A stretch of DNA of 64,000 bases, from positions 3,844,001-3,908,000 of the forward strand of contig NZ_CP060007.1 in assembly GCF_014168535.1 (NCBI RefSeq), read 5' to 3'. This DNA is from Lacibacter sediminis (GTDB lineage: Bacteria; Bacteroidota; Bacteroidia; Chitinophagales; Chitinophagaceae). Position numbers and translations under genes: made by a program. Positions 52,110-61,539 of this stretch are shown one piece after another. The notes below the pieces were generated by a model that worked only from the letters and a program-made list of their open reading frames with translations, was not told the origin of the DNA and searched no databases. Numbering within the stretch: the stretch's first letter is position 1; each line of letters starts with the position of its first letter.

Positions 52110-53354
52110 TTAGGAAAACCTTTTGGGATTATATGGGTTGATATCCACGCTGGGTGTTTCGCCATTCGCAATCTCCGCAACAAGCTTACCAGTGCCTGCA
52201 CCCACACTCAACCCGATCATTGCATGACCGGTTGCAATAATGGCATTCGATTTTATTTTACCGATATAAGGCAATCCATCGGCTGAACAGGGACGATAGC
52301 CATACCAGATATTTTCCTGCGATGGCATCGGAATTTTAAACTGCGGGACAAACCGTTCTACTGCATTTAAAATACCTTCTACCCGCTTATATCGTGGAGG
52401 CGTTTTGATTGAGGTGATTTCCATCGTACCACCAAAACGGATCTTATTTCTGTCCATGGGTGTGATGGCTACACGACCTTCCTGCAACACCGCAGGATGA
52501 TTAAATGTAAACGGAGAATCTTCCAATGTAACTGAATAACCACGGCCAGGCATGAGTGGTAAATTCAGACCGAGCTTTGCAGCCATTTCTCTCGACCATG
52601 ATCCTGTTGCTATAACTACCATGTCTGCATCGTAACGTTGCTTGTTACTGATAACAGATTTGATCTGATCATTACTCATTTCGAAACCCGTTACTTCCTG
52701 CTGCGGAATTAACTGCACACTTTTTTGCTGAAGTATGTTCAGCAAGCCCTTCATTAATTTCTGCGGATACAAATGTGCATCGCATTTAAAATACAGCGCA
52801 CCACGTATATTCAATTCAACCTGTGGCTCCATGGCCTGTACTTCTTCTTTCGATAACATCACTGCTTCCAAACCAAGTTTTTTTGCTTCCTCAGCTACAT
52901 GATGTGAGTGTTCTTCGTTCGCCTCTGTTTGAAACATTTCCAGGAGCCCCTTCTTTTCATACGCAAAATCGAAACCGGGAATGGTTGTCCATTCTTCGTA
53001 CAACTGTTGACTAAGCAACGCAATATCACGGAGAGGAATAGCCGATTCTGCAACATGTTTTGCAGTAGCGCTCTTCATGAATTTTAACCCCCACGAAATA
53101 AGTGCCGCATTTAATCTTGGCTCCACATAAAAAGGGCTTCTTGAATTCCACATCCATTTCAAACCCTGTGTTACAATACCCGGTGTTGCCAATGGAATAA
53201 AATGGCTCGGACAAACATAGCCTGCGTTGCCATACGAACAGTTATCAGAAAAATCATCTTTGTCCAATAGAGTTACACCCCACCCGCTTTGCTGCAGATA
53301 GTAAGCCGAACTTAAACCAATAATACCACCGCCAATTACAATTGCTTTGCCCAT
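52110..53354 (-). CDS. FAD-dependent D-amino-acid dehydrogenase, probable D-hydroxyproline oxidase
   Basis: 414 residues of the DadA/DAO family: KAIVIGGGIIGLSSAYYLQQ for FAD at the N-terminus, NCSYGNAGYVCPSHFIPLATPG after it, and ATGHAMIGLSVGAGTGKLVAEI near the end. Related enzymes oxidise D-amino acids to imino acids. In this cluster the expected substrate is cis-4-hydroxy-D-proline, giving 1-pyrroline-4-hydroxy-2-carboxylate for the DapA-like enzyme. The family assignment is firm; the substrate is inferred from the epimerase, deaminase and dehydrogenase nearby. One base separates it from the GH127-type gene upstream. Confidence 0.88.
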   Translation of the reverse strand: MGKAIVIGGGIIGLSSAYYLQQSGWGVTLLDKDDFSDNCSYGNAGYVCPSHFIPLATPGIVTQGLKWMWNSRSPFYVEPRLNAALISWGLKFMKSATAKHVAESAIPLRDIALLSQQLYEEWTTIPGFDFAYEKKGLLEMFQTEANEEHSHHVAEEAKKLGLEAVMLSKEEVQAMEPQVELNIRGALYFKCDAHLYPQKLMKGLLNILQQKSVQLIPQQEVTGFEMSNDQIKSVISNKQRYDADMVVIATGSWSREMAAKLGLNLPLMPGRGYSVTLEDSPFTFNHPAVLQEGRVAITPMDRNKIRFGGTMEITSIKTPPRYKRVEGILNAVERFVPQFKIPMPSQENIWYGYRPCSADGLPYIGKIKSNAIIATGHAMIGLSVGAGTGKLVAEIANGETPSVDINPYNPKRFS

Positions 53355-53355
53355 T

Positions 53356-55710
53356 TTATTGCTGATCTTTTATTGTACGTACACCAAATACACGTCCTGC
53401 TGTTTTTCCATGGTTCGCCTCAACCTTCACGGTGATCTTTGTTTTACCGCTGATCATTGCTGCAGGTAGTTTGTATTCGATATCATAAAACTTACCTGTC
53501 TTACCTCCCTTCCAATCTACCGTTACAAGCTTTACACCGTCCACTAAGATATCAAATACACGATCCTTATCATCGCCGATATAGGTGAACAGTAAAGAAT
53601 TTGTTACCGAATCATCCACTTTCATTTCAAACTCGAAGTTGTTATTGCTTCTTGCTTCACGACCCATCCTGTCCATAGCATCGCTTACATAAGAACGTTC
53701 TGTTGCTTTGAGGTTATGATCACGTTCGGGTTGCATTTCACCCACACGAAAGTTATCAATAGTTCTGTTTTCAATTTCCTGCACACGCTTTTTCTCCGCT
53801 TCATAATCGGCCTGCAGCTTTGCAAATTCAGTTGGTGTAAAATAATCCCAATACACACTGTAATACTGATCGTAGGTTTGATAGAACGGGATCAACTTCA
53901 CATCAAACGGCTTACCTACGTTCTTCATTTGAAATTGTAAAGAAGAAGATGGTTGAATCCAATCGTTTACATTACGGTTTGAAGTCAACAACACCGGCAC
54001 TCCAATAACAGGATCGGGTTTTTCTTTTCCTAACAAACCTGCCAATACCAACGGGCCGTATTTGAATGCAATACGATTGGGATTGTCCGGCATTGCTTCG
54101 GTATACAAATTCATGTCGAGATCAACTGTTACAACATCACCGTTTTTCCAAATACGGGTGGCTGTTAAATAACCAGCTGCATCGGTTTCGGTTTTTACCG
54201 CAGCATTGTTTACTTTAATTACTGCAGTTGTATTGCTCCACGAGGGTTTACGGATCTTTAATGTAAACGAAGAGGGTTTTGCTGCAGTAACAACAAGCCT
54301 CACCTGTTTACTTTCAGGAATATAATTGGTTTGTGTAATGCGGATGTTCTTTTCTTTCCAGTTCAACACAGAAGGAATAAAAAGATTGACGTAGAGATTA
54401 TTCTTGCCATCATAACTGTATATCTGTTCTGCATACTTCGCATGATTTTCAATACCACTTCCCACGCAGCAGGTGAATGTATTGAACTGATCGCTGAACT
54501 GTTTTTTTGTACCCATGCGCAATGGAACAAAATAAGTCATCATGCCATTCTCCGGATTTTGTGACGCAAGAATATGATTGTATAATGCACGTTCGTAATA
54601 ATCCATCAACTGTGCAGATGGCTGCCATGCAAACAAATGCCTTGTCAGCTTAAGCATATTGTAGGTGTTGCAGGTTTCGCAGGTATTATCGCTTAACCGA
54701 TCGTTGAGTTTCCCTGCTTCGCCGCAATACTCGTAGTTGCTGTTGCCACCAATTACATAACTATGGTTGTGCACCATCGTTTCCCAAAAGAACGAGGCAA
54801 TAGTAGCATCACTTTTGTTTCCGGTTAATTCATATTGCCGTGCGCTGCCGATTGCTTTCGGCACATTCGTATTGCTGTGTTTGCCGGGCAAAGGATCGAT
54901 GCGTTGCGCCAGTTTGCCCATTACAAACTCATCGTAAAATTTATACGAGAGATCAAGATATTTTTTGTTGCCGGTGAAAGAATAAATATTCGCCAGCACA
55001 TCATTCATCCCACCGTATTCACAGTTCAACATTTTCAATCGTGTTGAATCGGGCAAATGATTCACGGTGTTGTATGTCCAGTCGGCCATGCCTGTTACCA
55101 GCTTCAATGCTTTGTTGCTGTTGCAATACAAATACGCATCGCATAAACCTGCCATTACTTTATGCACCGTATACCAGGGGCTCCATCCTCCGTTCAGATC
55201 AAAACCCGATGATTTAATTTCTCCCTTTGCTACTTTTCCAAAAATGGAATCTTCTTTTGGTATGGCACCAATATAACCGGTCTTGCGTGCAAGCTGGCAA
55301 CGTTCCAATTCGTTAACGATATAATCAATGCGTTTTTTAAATTCTGCATTGCCTGTCGACACATACATCATTGAAGCTGCAGATAAATAATGCCCTAATG
55401 TATGTCCCGATAATCCATCACTCTCCCATCCGCCATAGATCGAATCTTTCACCGGCAGTCCTGCATTTTTATAAAAGCGGTACAGCAACCTATCTGCACT
55501 TAACGATAACAGGTAAGCACTATCCAGCTGCATGGCTTTTGTAAACGGGCTTGCCAACAGTTTTACATCACTCAACGGAAATGCAAAGGCTTTCACCTGC
55601 ACAACAGGCTGCACTTTTACTTTTGCATTTTTCTTTTCGGGTATGTACGATTGTGCAGCACACAACAGCAGCGAAGACAACAACGTAATTGTGCAGACGA
55701 ATTTCTTCAT
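53356..55710 (-). CDS. GH127-type beta-L-arabinofuranosidase (DUF1680) with C-terminal beta domain
   Basis: 784 residues, exported (signal to about LLLCAAQS). The (alpha/alpha)6 catalytic domain shows the residues expected for the Zn-cysteine glycosidases: acid/base candidate Glu331 (YCGEAGKL), Glu345 and Cys347 (CETCNTYN) and the Cys414-Cys415 pair (TCCVGSG). The CCVGSG form is closer to GH146-like members than to classical GH127. A beta-sandwich and a C-terminal DUF6805-like domain (from about 650, RTIDNFRVGEMQPE) follow. Substrates of the group are beta-L-arabinofuranosides. Second of two such genes here, 8 nt after the first. Confidence 0.9.
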   Translation of the reverse strand: MKKFVCTITLLSSLLLCAAQSYIPEKKNAKVKVQPVVQVKAFAFPLSDVKLLASPFTKAMQLDSAYLLSLSADRLLYRFYKNAGLPVKDSIYGGWESDGLSGHTLGHYLSAASMMYVSTGNAEFKKRIDYIVNELERCQLARKTGYIGAIPKEDSIFGKVAKGEIKSSGFDLNGGWSPWYTVHKVMAGLCDAYLYCNSNKALKLVTGMADWTYNTVNHLPDSTRLKMLNCEYGGMNDVLANIYSFTGNKKYLDLSYKFYDEFVMGKLAQRIDPLPGKHSNTNVPKAIGSARQYELTGNKSDATIASFFWETMVHNHSYVIGGNSNYEYCGEAGKLNDRLSDNTCETCNTYNMLKLTRHLFAWQPSAQLMDYYERALYNHILASQNPENGMMTYFVPLRMGTKKQFSDQFNTFTCCVGSGIENHAKYAEQIYSYDGKNNLYVNLFIPSVLNWKEKNIRITQTNYIPESKQVRLVVTAAKPSSFTLKIRKPSWSNTTAVIKVNNAAVKTETDAAGYLTATRIWKNGDVVTVDLDMNLYTEAMPDNPNRIAFKYGPLVLAGLLGKEKPDPVIGVPVLLTSNRNVNDWIQPSSSLQFQMKNVGKPFDVKLIPFYQTYDQYYSVYWDYFTPTEFAKLQADYEAEKKRVQEIENRTIDNFRVGEMQPERDHNLKATERSYVSDAMDRMGREARSNNNFEFEMKVDDSVTNSLLFTYIGDDKDRVFDILVDGVKLVTVDWKGGKTGKFYDIEYKLPAAMISGKTKITVKVEANHGKTAGRVFGVRTIKDQQ

Positions 55711-55718
55711 GTTACTAC

Positions 55719-57683
55719 TCAGTAATTAATTTTTACATCTTTAATCGTTGTTGGCAACCACACCTGCATTTCATTTTTACCACGGTTGGCCCATGTGTAA
55801 TAAGGAATGGCAATGATCTTCCGCTTTTCAGTACGGATCGATAAACCATCTTCCCCAACAAGTACAACCGGCACTTCTGCTGTTAATGCTTTCACCGGCT
55901 CATCCATTATTTTGTAATCGATGGTTTCAAACTTTGTATTGGGAGGCAACACAATATTCCATGCTTTGTTATTATTATCTGCACCTTCTACACAATACAC
56001 AATTGGTCCACGTTGGATGGCGATTCGATTGTTGTTTTGCTTTAATGAATCTTTTGCAGTAACAGTATAGGTGTTCATGGCAAATTCAAATTCAACAATA
56101 TCGCCTTGCTTCCATTCACGATATACCGAAAGGTATCCATCATTATCTGTCACTACCACCGGCTTACCATTTATTGCAATACCTGGTGTTGCCGAAAAAG
56201 CATCACCTCCATGCACATACAGATCTCCCGGTACTGAACCATTCTTATACCAACCGGGGATACGGATACTCAATCTAAACTTTCCCTTTTTTTCCGGACT
56301 GACAACAACTTTCACTTTCCCATCCCATGGATAATTTGTTTCCATCTTCAAATCCACTTTTGTTTTTGGCAACTGAATACTTGTATTACTGCCTACAAAC
56401 AAATTCATATAAATACCATCATCGCTTTTTGCATAAATATAATCGCCGAGTGATGCCACCATGCGTGCAATATTTGCAGGACAGCAAGCGGTACCAAACC
56501 ATTCTCTTCGTTGATGCTGTCCACGTGATGCCAAAGGATTACCATAAAAGAAACGATCGCCGGTTAAACTCAAACCGTCCAACGCACCATTATATAAACT
56601 GCGTTCCAACACATCCATATACATCGCATCACCTGTTAATGCATTCATGCGCTGGTTCCAGAACACCATGCCCACACTTGCACAGGTTTCACAATAGGCC
56701 TGTTCATTCGGCAGATCATAATCATTACTGAAACCTTCATTACTTCCTGCCGAACCGATACCACCGGTGATATACATATTACGATACACCACATCTTCCC
56801 ATACTTTTTTCATGGCTCGCATATAATCCACATCACCTGTTTGTGCTGCCACATCAGCTGCGCCCGTGTACATATACATCGCACGTACTGCATGACCGGT
56901 GATTTGTGTTTGTTCTTTCACAGGCAAAATATCCTGCGCATAAGCCGTGTCTTTCCAATCGGTCCATGTATAACCTTTTGCCAAACGTTTGCCACGTTCG
57001 CTCAATAACCAATCAGCAAGTTTTAAATATTTTTCATTCTTGGTTGTCTTATACAATTTCACCAATGCTAATTCCAGTTCCTGGTGACCGGTTACCCAAT
57101 GACGTTTACCGGGACCAAACAATGCATCAAAATGATCGGCCCACTTAATGCACACATCTAAAAATTTACGTTTGCCTGTTGCATTGTAATACGCAACTGC
57201 CGCTTCGATCATGTGGCCTGCATTGTAATCTTCATGCATGCTCATATCGGTGTAACGATCCTGCAAACCCTTCAATGTGTACCAGGTGTTGAGGTAACCA
57301 TCCGGTTGTTGTGCAGCTGCTATCTTATCGATCCACTCATCGCATTTCTTTTCCATCTCTGCATTCGGATGCGTCTTTAACGAATACGCCATTGCTTCCA
57401 ATGCTTTGAACACATCGCTGTCATCATAAAAAATACCTTCGTGCTGTTCACCCTTGTTTCTTGCAACACGTTCAAAATTTTTTAAACGTGGCGTAGCAAC
57501 TTCTGTTTGATAAATACAGGCCGCTAATGTTTTCGTTGCCACTTTATCGATCTTTGGTTTCCAGAATGCATCAGTCACATTCACCTGCGAAAAATTGATG
57601 AACTCAATTTTCTGTAAGTTGGTTTGGGCAAACAGGTTTAACTGAAACAGGCAAACAAGTAAGAGGAAAGTATTTTTTTTCAT
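55719..57683 (-). CDS. GH127 beta-L-arabinofuranosidase
   Basis: 654 residues from ATG 57683, exported (signal to about LNLFAQ). It lines up with Bifidobacterium HypBA1: Glu316 (SNEGFSNDYDLPN) for the acid/base position, Glu332 and Cys334 (CETCAS) and Cys400-Cys401 (TACCPANIAR), with the same 16-residue and 2-residue spacings as Glu322/Glu338/Cys340 of HypBA1. HypBA1 removes beta-1,2-linked L-arabinofuranose from hydroxyproline-bound arabino-oligosaccharides. The second GH127-type gene follows directly. A 19-bp repeat lies just upstream. Confidence 0.93.
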   Translation of the reverse strand: MKKNTFLLLVCLFQLNLFAQTNLQKIEFINFSQVNVTDAFWKPKIDKVATKTLAACIYQTEVATPRLKNFERVARNKGEQHEGIFYDDSDVFKALEAMAYSLKTHPNAEMEKKCDEWIDKIAAAQQPDGYLNTWYTLKGLQDRYTDMSMHEDYNAGHMIEAAVAYYNATGKRKFLDVCIKWADHFDALFGPGKRHWVTGHQELELALVKLYKTTKNEKYLKLADWLLSERGKRLAKGYTWTDWKDTAYAQDILPVKEQTQITGHAVRAMYMYTGAADVAAQTGDVDYMRAMKKVWEDVVYRNMYITGGIGSAGSNEGFSNDYDLPNEQAYCETCASVGMVFWNQRMNALTGDAMYMDVLERSLYNGALDGLSLTGDRFFYGNPLASRGQHQRREWFGTACCPANIARMVASLGDYIYAKSDDGIYMNLFVGSNTSIQLPKTKVDLKMETNYPWDGKVKVVVSPEKKGKFRLSIRIPGWYKNGSVPGDLYVHGGDAFSATPGIAINGKPVVVTDNDGYLSVYREWKQGDIVEFEFAMNTYTVTAKDSLKQNNNRIAIQRGPIVYCVEGADNNNKAWNIVLPPNTKFETIDYKIMDEPVKALTAEVPVVLVGEDGLSIRTEKRKIIAIPYYTWANRGKNEMQVWLPTTIKDVKINY

Positions 57684-57714
57684 GTTCTGAGCTGTTGAAT
57701 TACTATTAGTCATA

Positions 57715-57733
57715 CGTTGCGTCGCACACTTGT
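57715..57733 (-). repeat. 19-bp dispersed repeat, copy 2 (inverted)
   Basis: CGTTGCGTCGCACACTTGT, the exact reverse complement of 22317-22335, in the 75-nt gap between the YciI gene and the GH127 gene. Confidence 0.6.
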
Positions 57734-57758
57734 GCTATCTTATTTCTATGCAGCTTTT

Positions 57759-58049
57759 TTAAACGTCTGCTACTCTGAATGATTTTACTTCAATCGTTTT
57801 CCAAACCCCGTCTTTAATGTATGGTTCGTTTGTATACCAATGATCAAAATCTTCTTTTGTTTCAAACTGAACAATCATGATCGAACCACGCATCTTTCCT
57901 TCTTCATCAAGCGTGGCACCACCAACAACAAAGTTGTTTTGCTCTTTTAATTTCTTTGCACCAGCCAAATGAAACGGACGAGCCAGCATTCTTCTTTCCA
58001 ATGCATCTTCATCTGTTCCGTCCTGCGCAATGATGACATATTGTTGCAT
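57759..58049 (-). CDS. YciI-family protein
   Basis: 96 residues of the YciI/ferredoxin-like fold: YVIIAQDGTDEDALERRMLARPFHL at the start, GGATLDEEGKMRGSIMIVQFETKEDFDHWYTNEPYI, and a short beta end. Small cytoplasmic proteins; some relatives are dehalogenase-like or act on muconolactone-type intermediates. In this cluster a side role in the catabolic route is possible but not shown. Confidence 0.85.
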   Translation of the reverse strand: MQQYVIIAQDGTDEDALERRMLARPFHLAGAKKLKEQNNFVVGGATLDEEGKMRGSIMIVQFETKEDFDHWYTNEPYIKDGVWKTIEVKSFRVADV

Positions 58050-58112
58050 ACTACTTTCGTTTAAACTTCATTAAAAAGAAGATGTTCAAATAAGTTAGCT
58101 TGTGCGTTTGAT

Positions 58113-58140
58113 GGCCTCCTTTCAGGGAGGTCGGGAGGGT
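58113..58140. repeat. CCTCC-TTTCA-GGGAGG palindromic element after the epimerase gene
   Basis: A GGCCTCC / GGGAGGTC hairpin with a further GGGAGGG block, starting one base after the epimerase stop codon. Related in layout to the elements at 22238 and 26072. Confidence 0.55.
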
Positions 58141-58141
58141 T

Positions 58142-59209
58142 TTAAATCACCTGGAACCCATACGCATACGGATCATCCTCCCTATCAATGCTAATTGTAT
58201 TATAACCATAGATCTTCGCCCAACCTTCAATACCCGGCCGGATGGCTTTGATGCCATTCACTTCAAGCTCTTCTTCAATGGTACCAATGAACTTACTGCC
58301 GATGATGCTTTCGTGAATGAACTGATCACCTTTCTTCAACTTACCTTTTGCATACCATTGCGCCATGCGTGCAGAAGTACCCGTACCACATGGACTACGA
58401 TCAATGGCTTTATCGCCATAGAACACGGCATTGCGTGCAGTTGATGTGGGATCGATCACAGCACCCGTCCATAAAATATGACTACAACCATTGATCGTTG
58501 CATCCTGCGGATGAACAAATGTATATTTCGCATTGATGTTCTTGCGTAACTCTCTTGCCCATGCAATGAGTTTATCAGCTGCATAATGTTCAAGACCCTT
58601 GAAATTTTTCTGTACATCAACAATGGCATAAAAATTTCCACCGTATGAAACATCAATTACTAATTCACCCAACTCAGGACAATCAACTGTTAACTCCGTT
58701 GAATGCAAATATGCTGGCACGTTGGTAAGCTTTACACTTTTTACCTTGGCCTGAAGGCCAAGGCCAGTCATAGTGTATTCAATCATTACTAAACCGGCCG
58801 GTGCTTCCATACGAATGATGCCCTGTGTTTTTGGAATGATCAATCTCTCTTCTACTGCAATTGTGATCGTACCAATTGTTCCATGTCCGCACATTGGTAA
58901 GCAACCACTTGTTTCAATAAACAAAACAGCTACATCATTCTGCGGATCATGCGGCGGATACAAAATACTTCCACTCATCATATCATGTCCACGTGGTTCA
59001 AACATCAATCCTTTTCTTATCCAGTCATACTCTTTTAAAAAGTGTTGCCGTTTTTCACTCATGTTATTTCCTTCCAATGCAGGACCACCTTCCGCAACCA
59101 ACCGAACAGGATTGCCGCAGGTATGTGCATCCACACAATGAAACGCCCAGCCACTAAAACGATTGAGCGAACTGTTGGGATATTTTTTTATGATAGGGCT
59201 TGTTGCCAT
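58142..59209 (-). CDS. Proline racemase family enzyme, probable 4-hydroxyproline 2-epimerase
   Basis: 355 residues. Both catalytic cysteines are present: Cys107 in LPMCGHGTIG and Cys274 in RSPCGTGTSARMAQ. Two Cys mean epimerase or racemase; the dehydratase branch carries Thr at the second position. In this branch trans-4-hydroxy-L-proline is inverted to cis-4-hydroxy-D-proline, which the DadA-like enzyme would take. The N-terminal 20 residues form a short extension. The start overlaps the stop of the propeller gene by one base. Confidence 0.92.
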   Translation of the reverse strand: MATSPIIKKYPNSSLNRFSGWAFHCVDAHTCGNPVRLVAEGGPALEGNNMSEKRQHFLKEYDWIRKGLMFEPRGHDMMSGSILYPPHDPQNDVAVLFIETSGCLPMCGHGTIGTITIAVEERLIIPKTQGIIRMEAPAGLVMIEYTMTGLGLQAKVKSVKLTNVPAYLHSTELTVDCPELGELVIDVSYGGNFYAIVDVQKNFKGLEHYAADKLIAWARELRKNINAKYTFVHPQDATINGCSHILWTGAVIDPTSTARNAVFYGDKAIDRSPCGTGTSARMAQWYAKGKLKKGDQFIHESIIGSKFIGTIEEELEVNGIKAIRPGIEGWAKIYGYNTISIDREDDPYAYGFQVI

Positions 59210-61515
59210 TATTGTAAACTGTTTAAATCGTCGAGTACATAAACACCACGGCCGTACGTGCCGATCACTAATTTTTTATCTCTCGGATGAATGAACAGAT
59301 CATTCACAGAAACAGATTCAGGAATAGTTCCGTTGATAGCGATCCATTTTTTGCCGCCATCTTTACTCATGTACACACCAAAGTCTGTTCCACAGAATAA
59401 AACGTTTGCATTATCCGGATGTTCTGCAATGACGTTTGCTGGAGATGCAGGAAGATTAGAAGCAATGGATTTCCAGGTTGCACCGTAATCATCACTTACA
59501 TAAACATAAGGCGTATTGTTATCTGCACGACGATCATTCAACACTACATACACTCTTGAAGGATTGAATGCAGATGCAACAATCTTCGCCACATGTTTAT
59601 TGTAAGGAAGTCCTTTGGTAATTTCTTTCCAACTAGTGCCATCGTTTGTTGTTAACCAAACACGACCATCATCAGTACCGGCATATACTACACCTGCTTT
59701 GTTCCCTTCTGCAACAGCAGTGATCGCCTGGTGATAAATGAGGTAAGGATAATTTCCATTGCGCTCTTTCCTGTTATACGAAAGATCGCTGCTGATCATT
59801 TTCCATGTTTCACCGCCGTCTTCTGTTTTGTACAGATGCTGCAAACCATGATAAAGCACTTTGTTATTGAACTTACTCATGATGGTTGCGGCGAGCCACT
59901 CGCCACGCAACGAATCAATACGACCCACATCAAATTGTTTGAATTGCTTCATGCCTTCTCTTCTTCCTTTGCTTATATCGGTACGCATCAAACGTCCGTA
60001 GTAAGAAGAGGCGTACACAATATTTGCATCCATAGGATCAACAGCAATTTGTGTTCCTTCACCACCCGGTGCCATACGCCATGGGCGAAGTGTGGTATCG
60101 GCTGCTTGACCAAATGTGTTGCTTACATTACCGCTCATTGTGCCTTCATCCTGCACTGCACCAAAAATGTTGAAAGGTGTTTGCATATCGTATGCAACCG
60201 TATAGAATTGTGTAGTAGGAATTTCATCAAAGAAATTTTTCCATTTCTCTCCTCCGTTATAAGTAATAGAAACACCACCATCATCACCCATGATCATGCG
60301 ATCAGGATTTTCTTCATCGATCCATAATGCATGATGATCACCATGTGTCCACTCGCTTTGTTTATCGGTTGCTTCCCAAACCTTCCATGTTTTACCTCCA
60401 TCTTCACTGATCGCCTTCTCGACACCAAATGCATAAACCCGGTTTTCATTTTTCGGATGTACTCTAATTTGACTGAACACCCAACCATAGGTTCCGGAGA
60501 ATGGTTTTAAGAAATCGTGCACCTCTCCCATCTTCTCCCAACTCTCACCTTTGTTACTGCTGCGATAGATCGCTGCACCGATCACAACCTTCTGCACTTT
60601 ACGTTCGTAGCTATCTGTTTCACCGGGATTCGGATCACGCTTTTTATTATGATCATCCACAAACGCATACAATACATTCGGGTTCGAATGACTAGCGGCA
60701 AGGCCTATGCGGCCTGTGAGTTTTGTATCAGGCAAACCTTTGGTGATCTTCTTCCATGTTTTGCCGGCATCAGTTGTTTTGTACAAATTATCGCCATCTT
60801 CAGGTACCGGATCGCTCCAGCGTTTACGGATGCGATTCCACATGCTTGCATATAATGTATTGGGATCAGATGGATCCATCACAAGATCAATACATCCACT
60901 CTTTTCACTTTCAAACAAAATATTCTTCCATGTTTTGCCGCCATCGGTTGTAAGATAAACACCACGGTCTTTGTTGTATGTCCATTCGTTACCACTTGCA
61001 GCCACATAAACAACATTTGCATTTTTTGGATGAACGATGACACGTGCAATCGTTCCAGTATTTTCCAAACCAATATGCTGAAATGTTTTTCCTGCATTGG
61101 TTGTTTTATACATGCCGATGCCAGGCAACGATGCACGGAAAATATTTGCTTCACCTGTACCAACATATAATGTGTTGGGATCAGATTTAGCCAATGCAAT
61201 ATTGCCGATGGATTGTGTTGCTTCTTGATCAAAGATTGGCTTCCAGGTTGTACCTGCATCTTCTGTTTTCCATAAACCACCTGTTGCAAATGCTGCGTAA
61301 AACACATTGGGATTACCGGTGATTCCCACCACATCGGTACTGCGACCACTTCGGTTATCGGGCCCCGTTAAGCGCCACTGCAGGTCTTTATACGGCGATT
61401 GCTGCAATAACAATTGCTGTTGTTTAAATGCAGCGATCTTTTGTGCGCCTGTTGTACTCTTGTTTTGCGCCACAGCACAAAAAGGCAAGAGCAGAAAAAG
61501 AAAAAACTTTCGCAT
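59209..61515 (-). CDS. Exported Asp-box (BNR/sortilin-like) beta-propeller protein
   Basis: 768 residues with a signal peptide (to about LPFCAVAQN). About eleven Asp-box motifs of the form S/T-x-D-x-G-x-T-W occur along the chain: TEDAGTTW, TTNAGKTF, TTDGGKTW, TTDAGKTW, SSNKGESW, SEDGGKTW, TYNGGEKW, TEDGGETW, TTNDGTSW, SDDYGATW, SKDGGKKW. This gives one or two large propellers similar to VPS10/sortilin and xyloglucanase folds. No catalytic residues can be named. Being inside the cluster and exported, it may bind the plant glycoprotein substrate; this is inference. Confidence 0.9.
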   Translation of the reverse strand: MRKFFLFLLLPFCAVAQNKSTTGAQKIAAFKQQQLLLQQSPYKDLQWRLTGPDNRSGRSTDVVGITGNPNVFYAAFATGGLWKTEDAGTTWKPIFDQEATQSIGNIALAKSDPNTLYVGTGEANIFRASLPGIGMYKTTNAGKTFQHIGLENTGTIARVIVHPKNANVVYVAASGNEWTYNKDRGVYLTTDGGKTWKNILFESEKSGCIDLVMDPSDPNTLYASMWNRIRKRWSDPVPEDGDNLYKTTDAGKTWKKITKGLPDTKLTGRIGLAASHSNPNVLYAFVDDHNKKRDPNPGETDSYERKVQKVVIGAAIYRSSNKGESWEKMGEVHDFLKPFSGTYGWVFSQIRVHPKNENRVYAFGVEKAISEDGGKTWKVWEATDKQSEWTHGDHHALWIDEENPDRMIMGDDGGVSITYNGGEKWKNFFDEIPTTQFYTVAYDMQTPFNIFGAVQDEGTMSGNVSNTFGQAADTTLRPWRMAPGGEGTQIAVDPMDANIVYASSYYGRLMRTDISKGRREGMKQFKQFDVGRIDSLRGEWLAATIMSKFNNKVLYHGLQHLYKTEDGGETWKMISSDLSYNRKERNGNYPYLIYHQAITAVAEGNKAGVVYAGTDDGRVWLTTNDGTSWKEITKGLPYNKHVAKIVASAFNPSRVYVVLNDRRADNNTPYVYVSDDYGATWKSIASNLPASPANVIAEHPDNANVLFCGTDFGVYMSKDGGKKWIAINGTIPESVSVNDLFIHPRDKKLVIGTYGRGVYVLDDLNSLQ

Positions 61516-61539
61516 GGATGGTTATGTGATTAAAATGAT

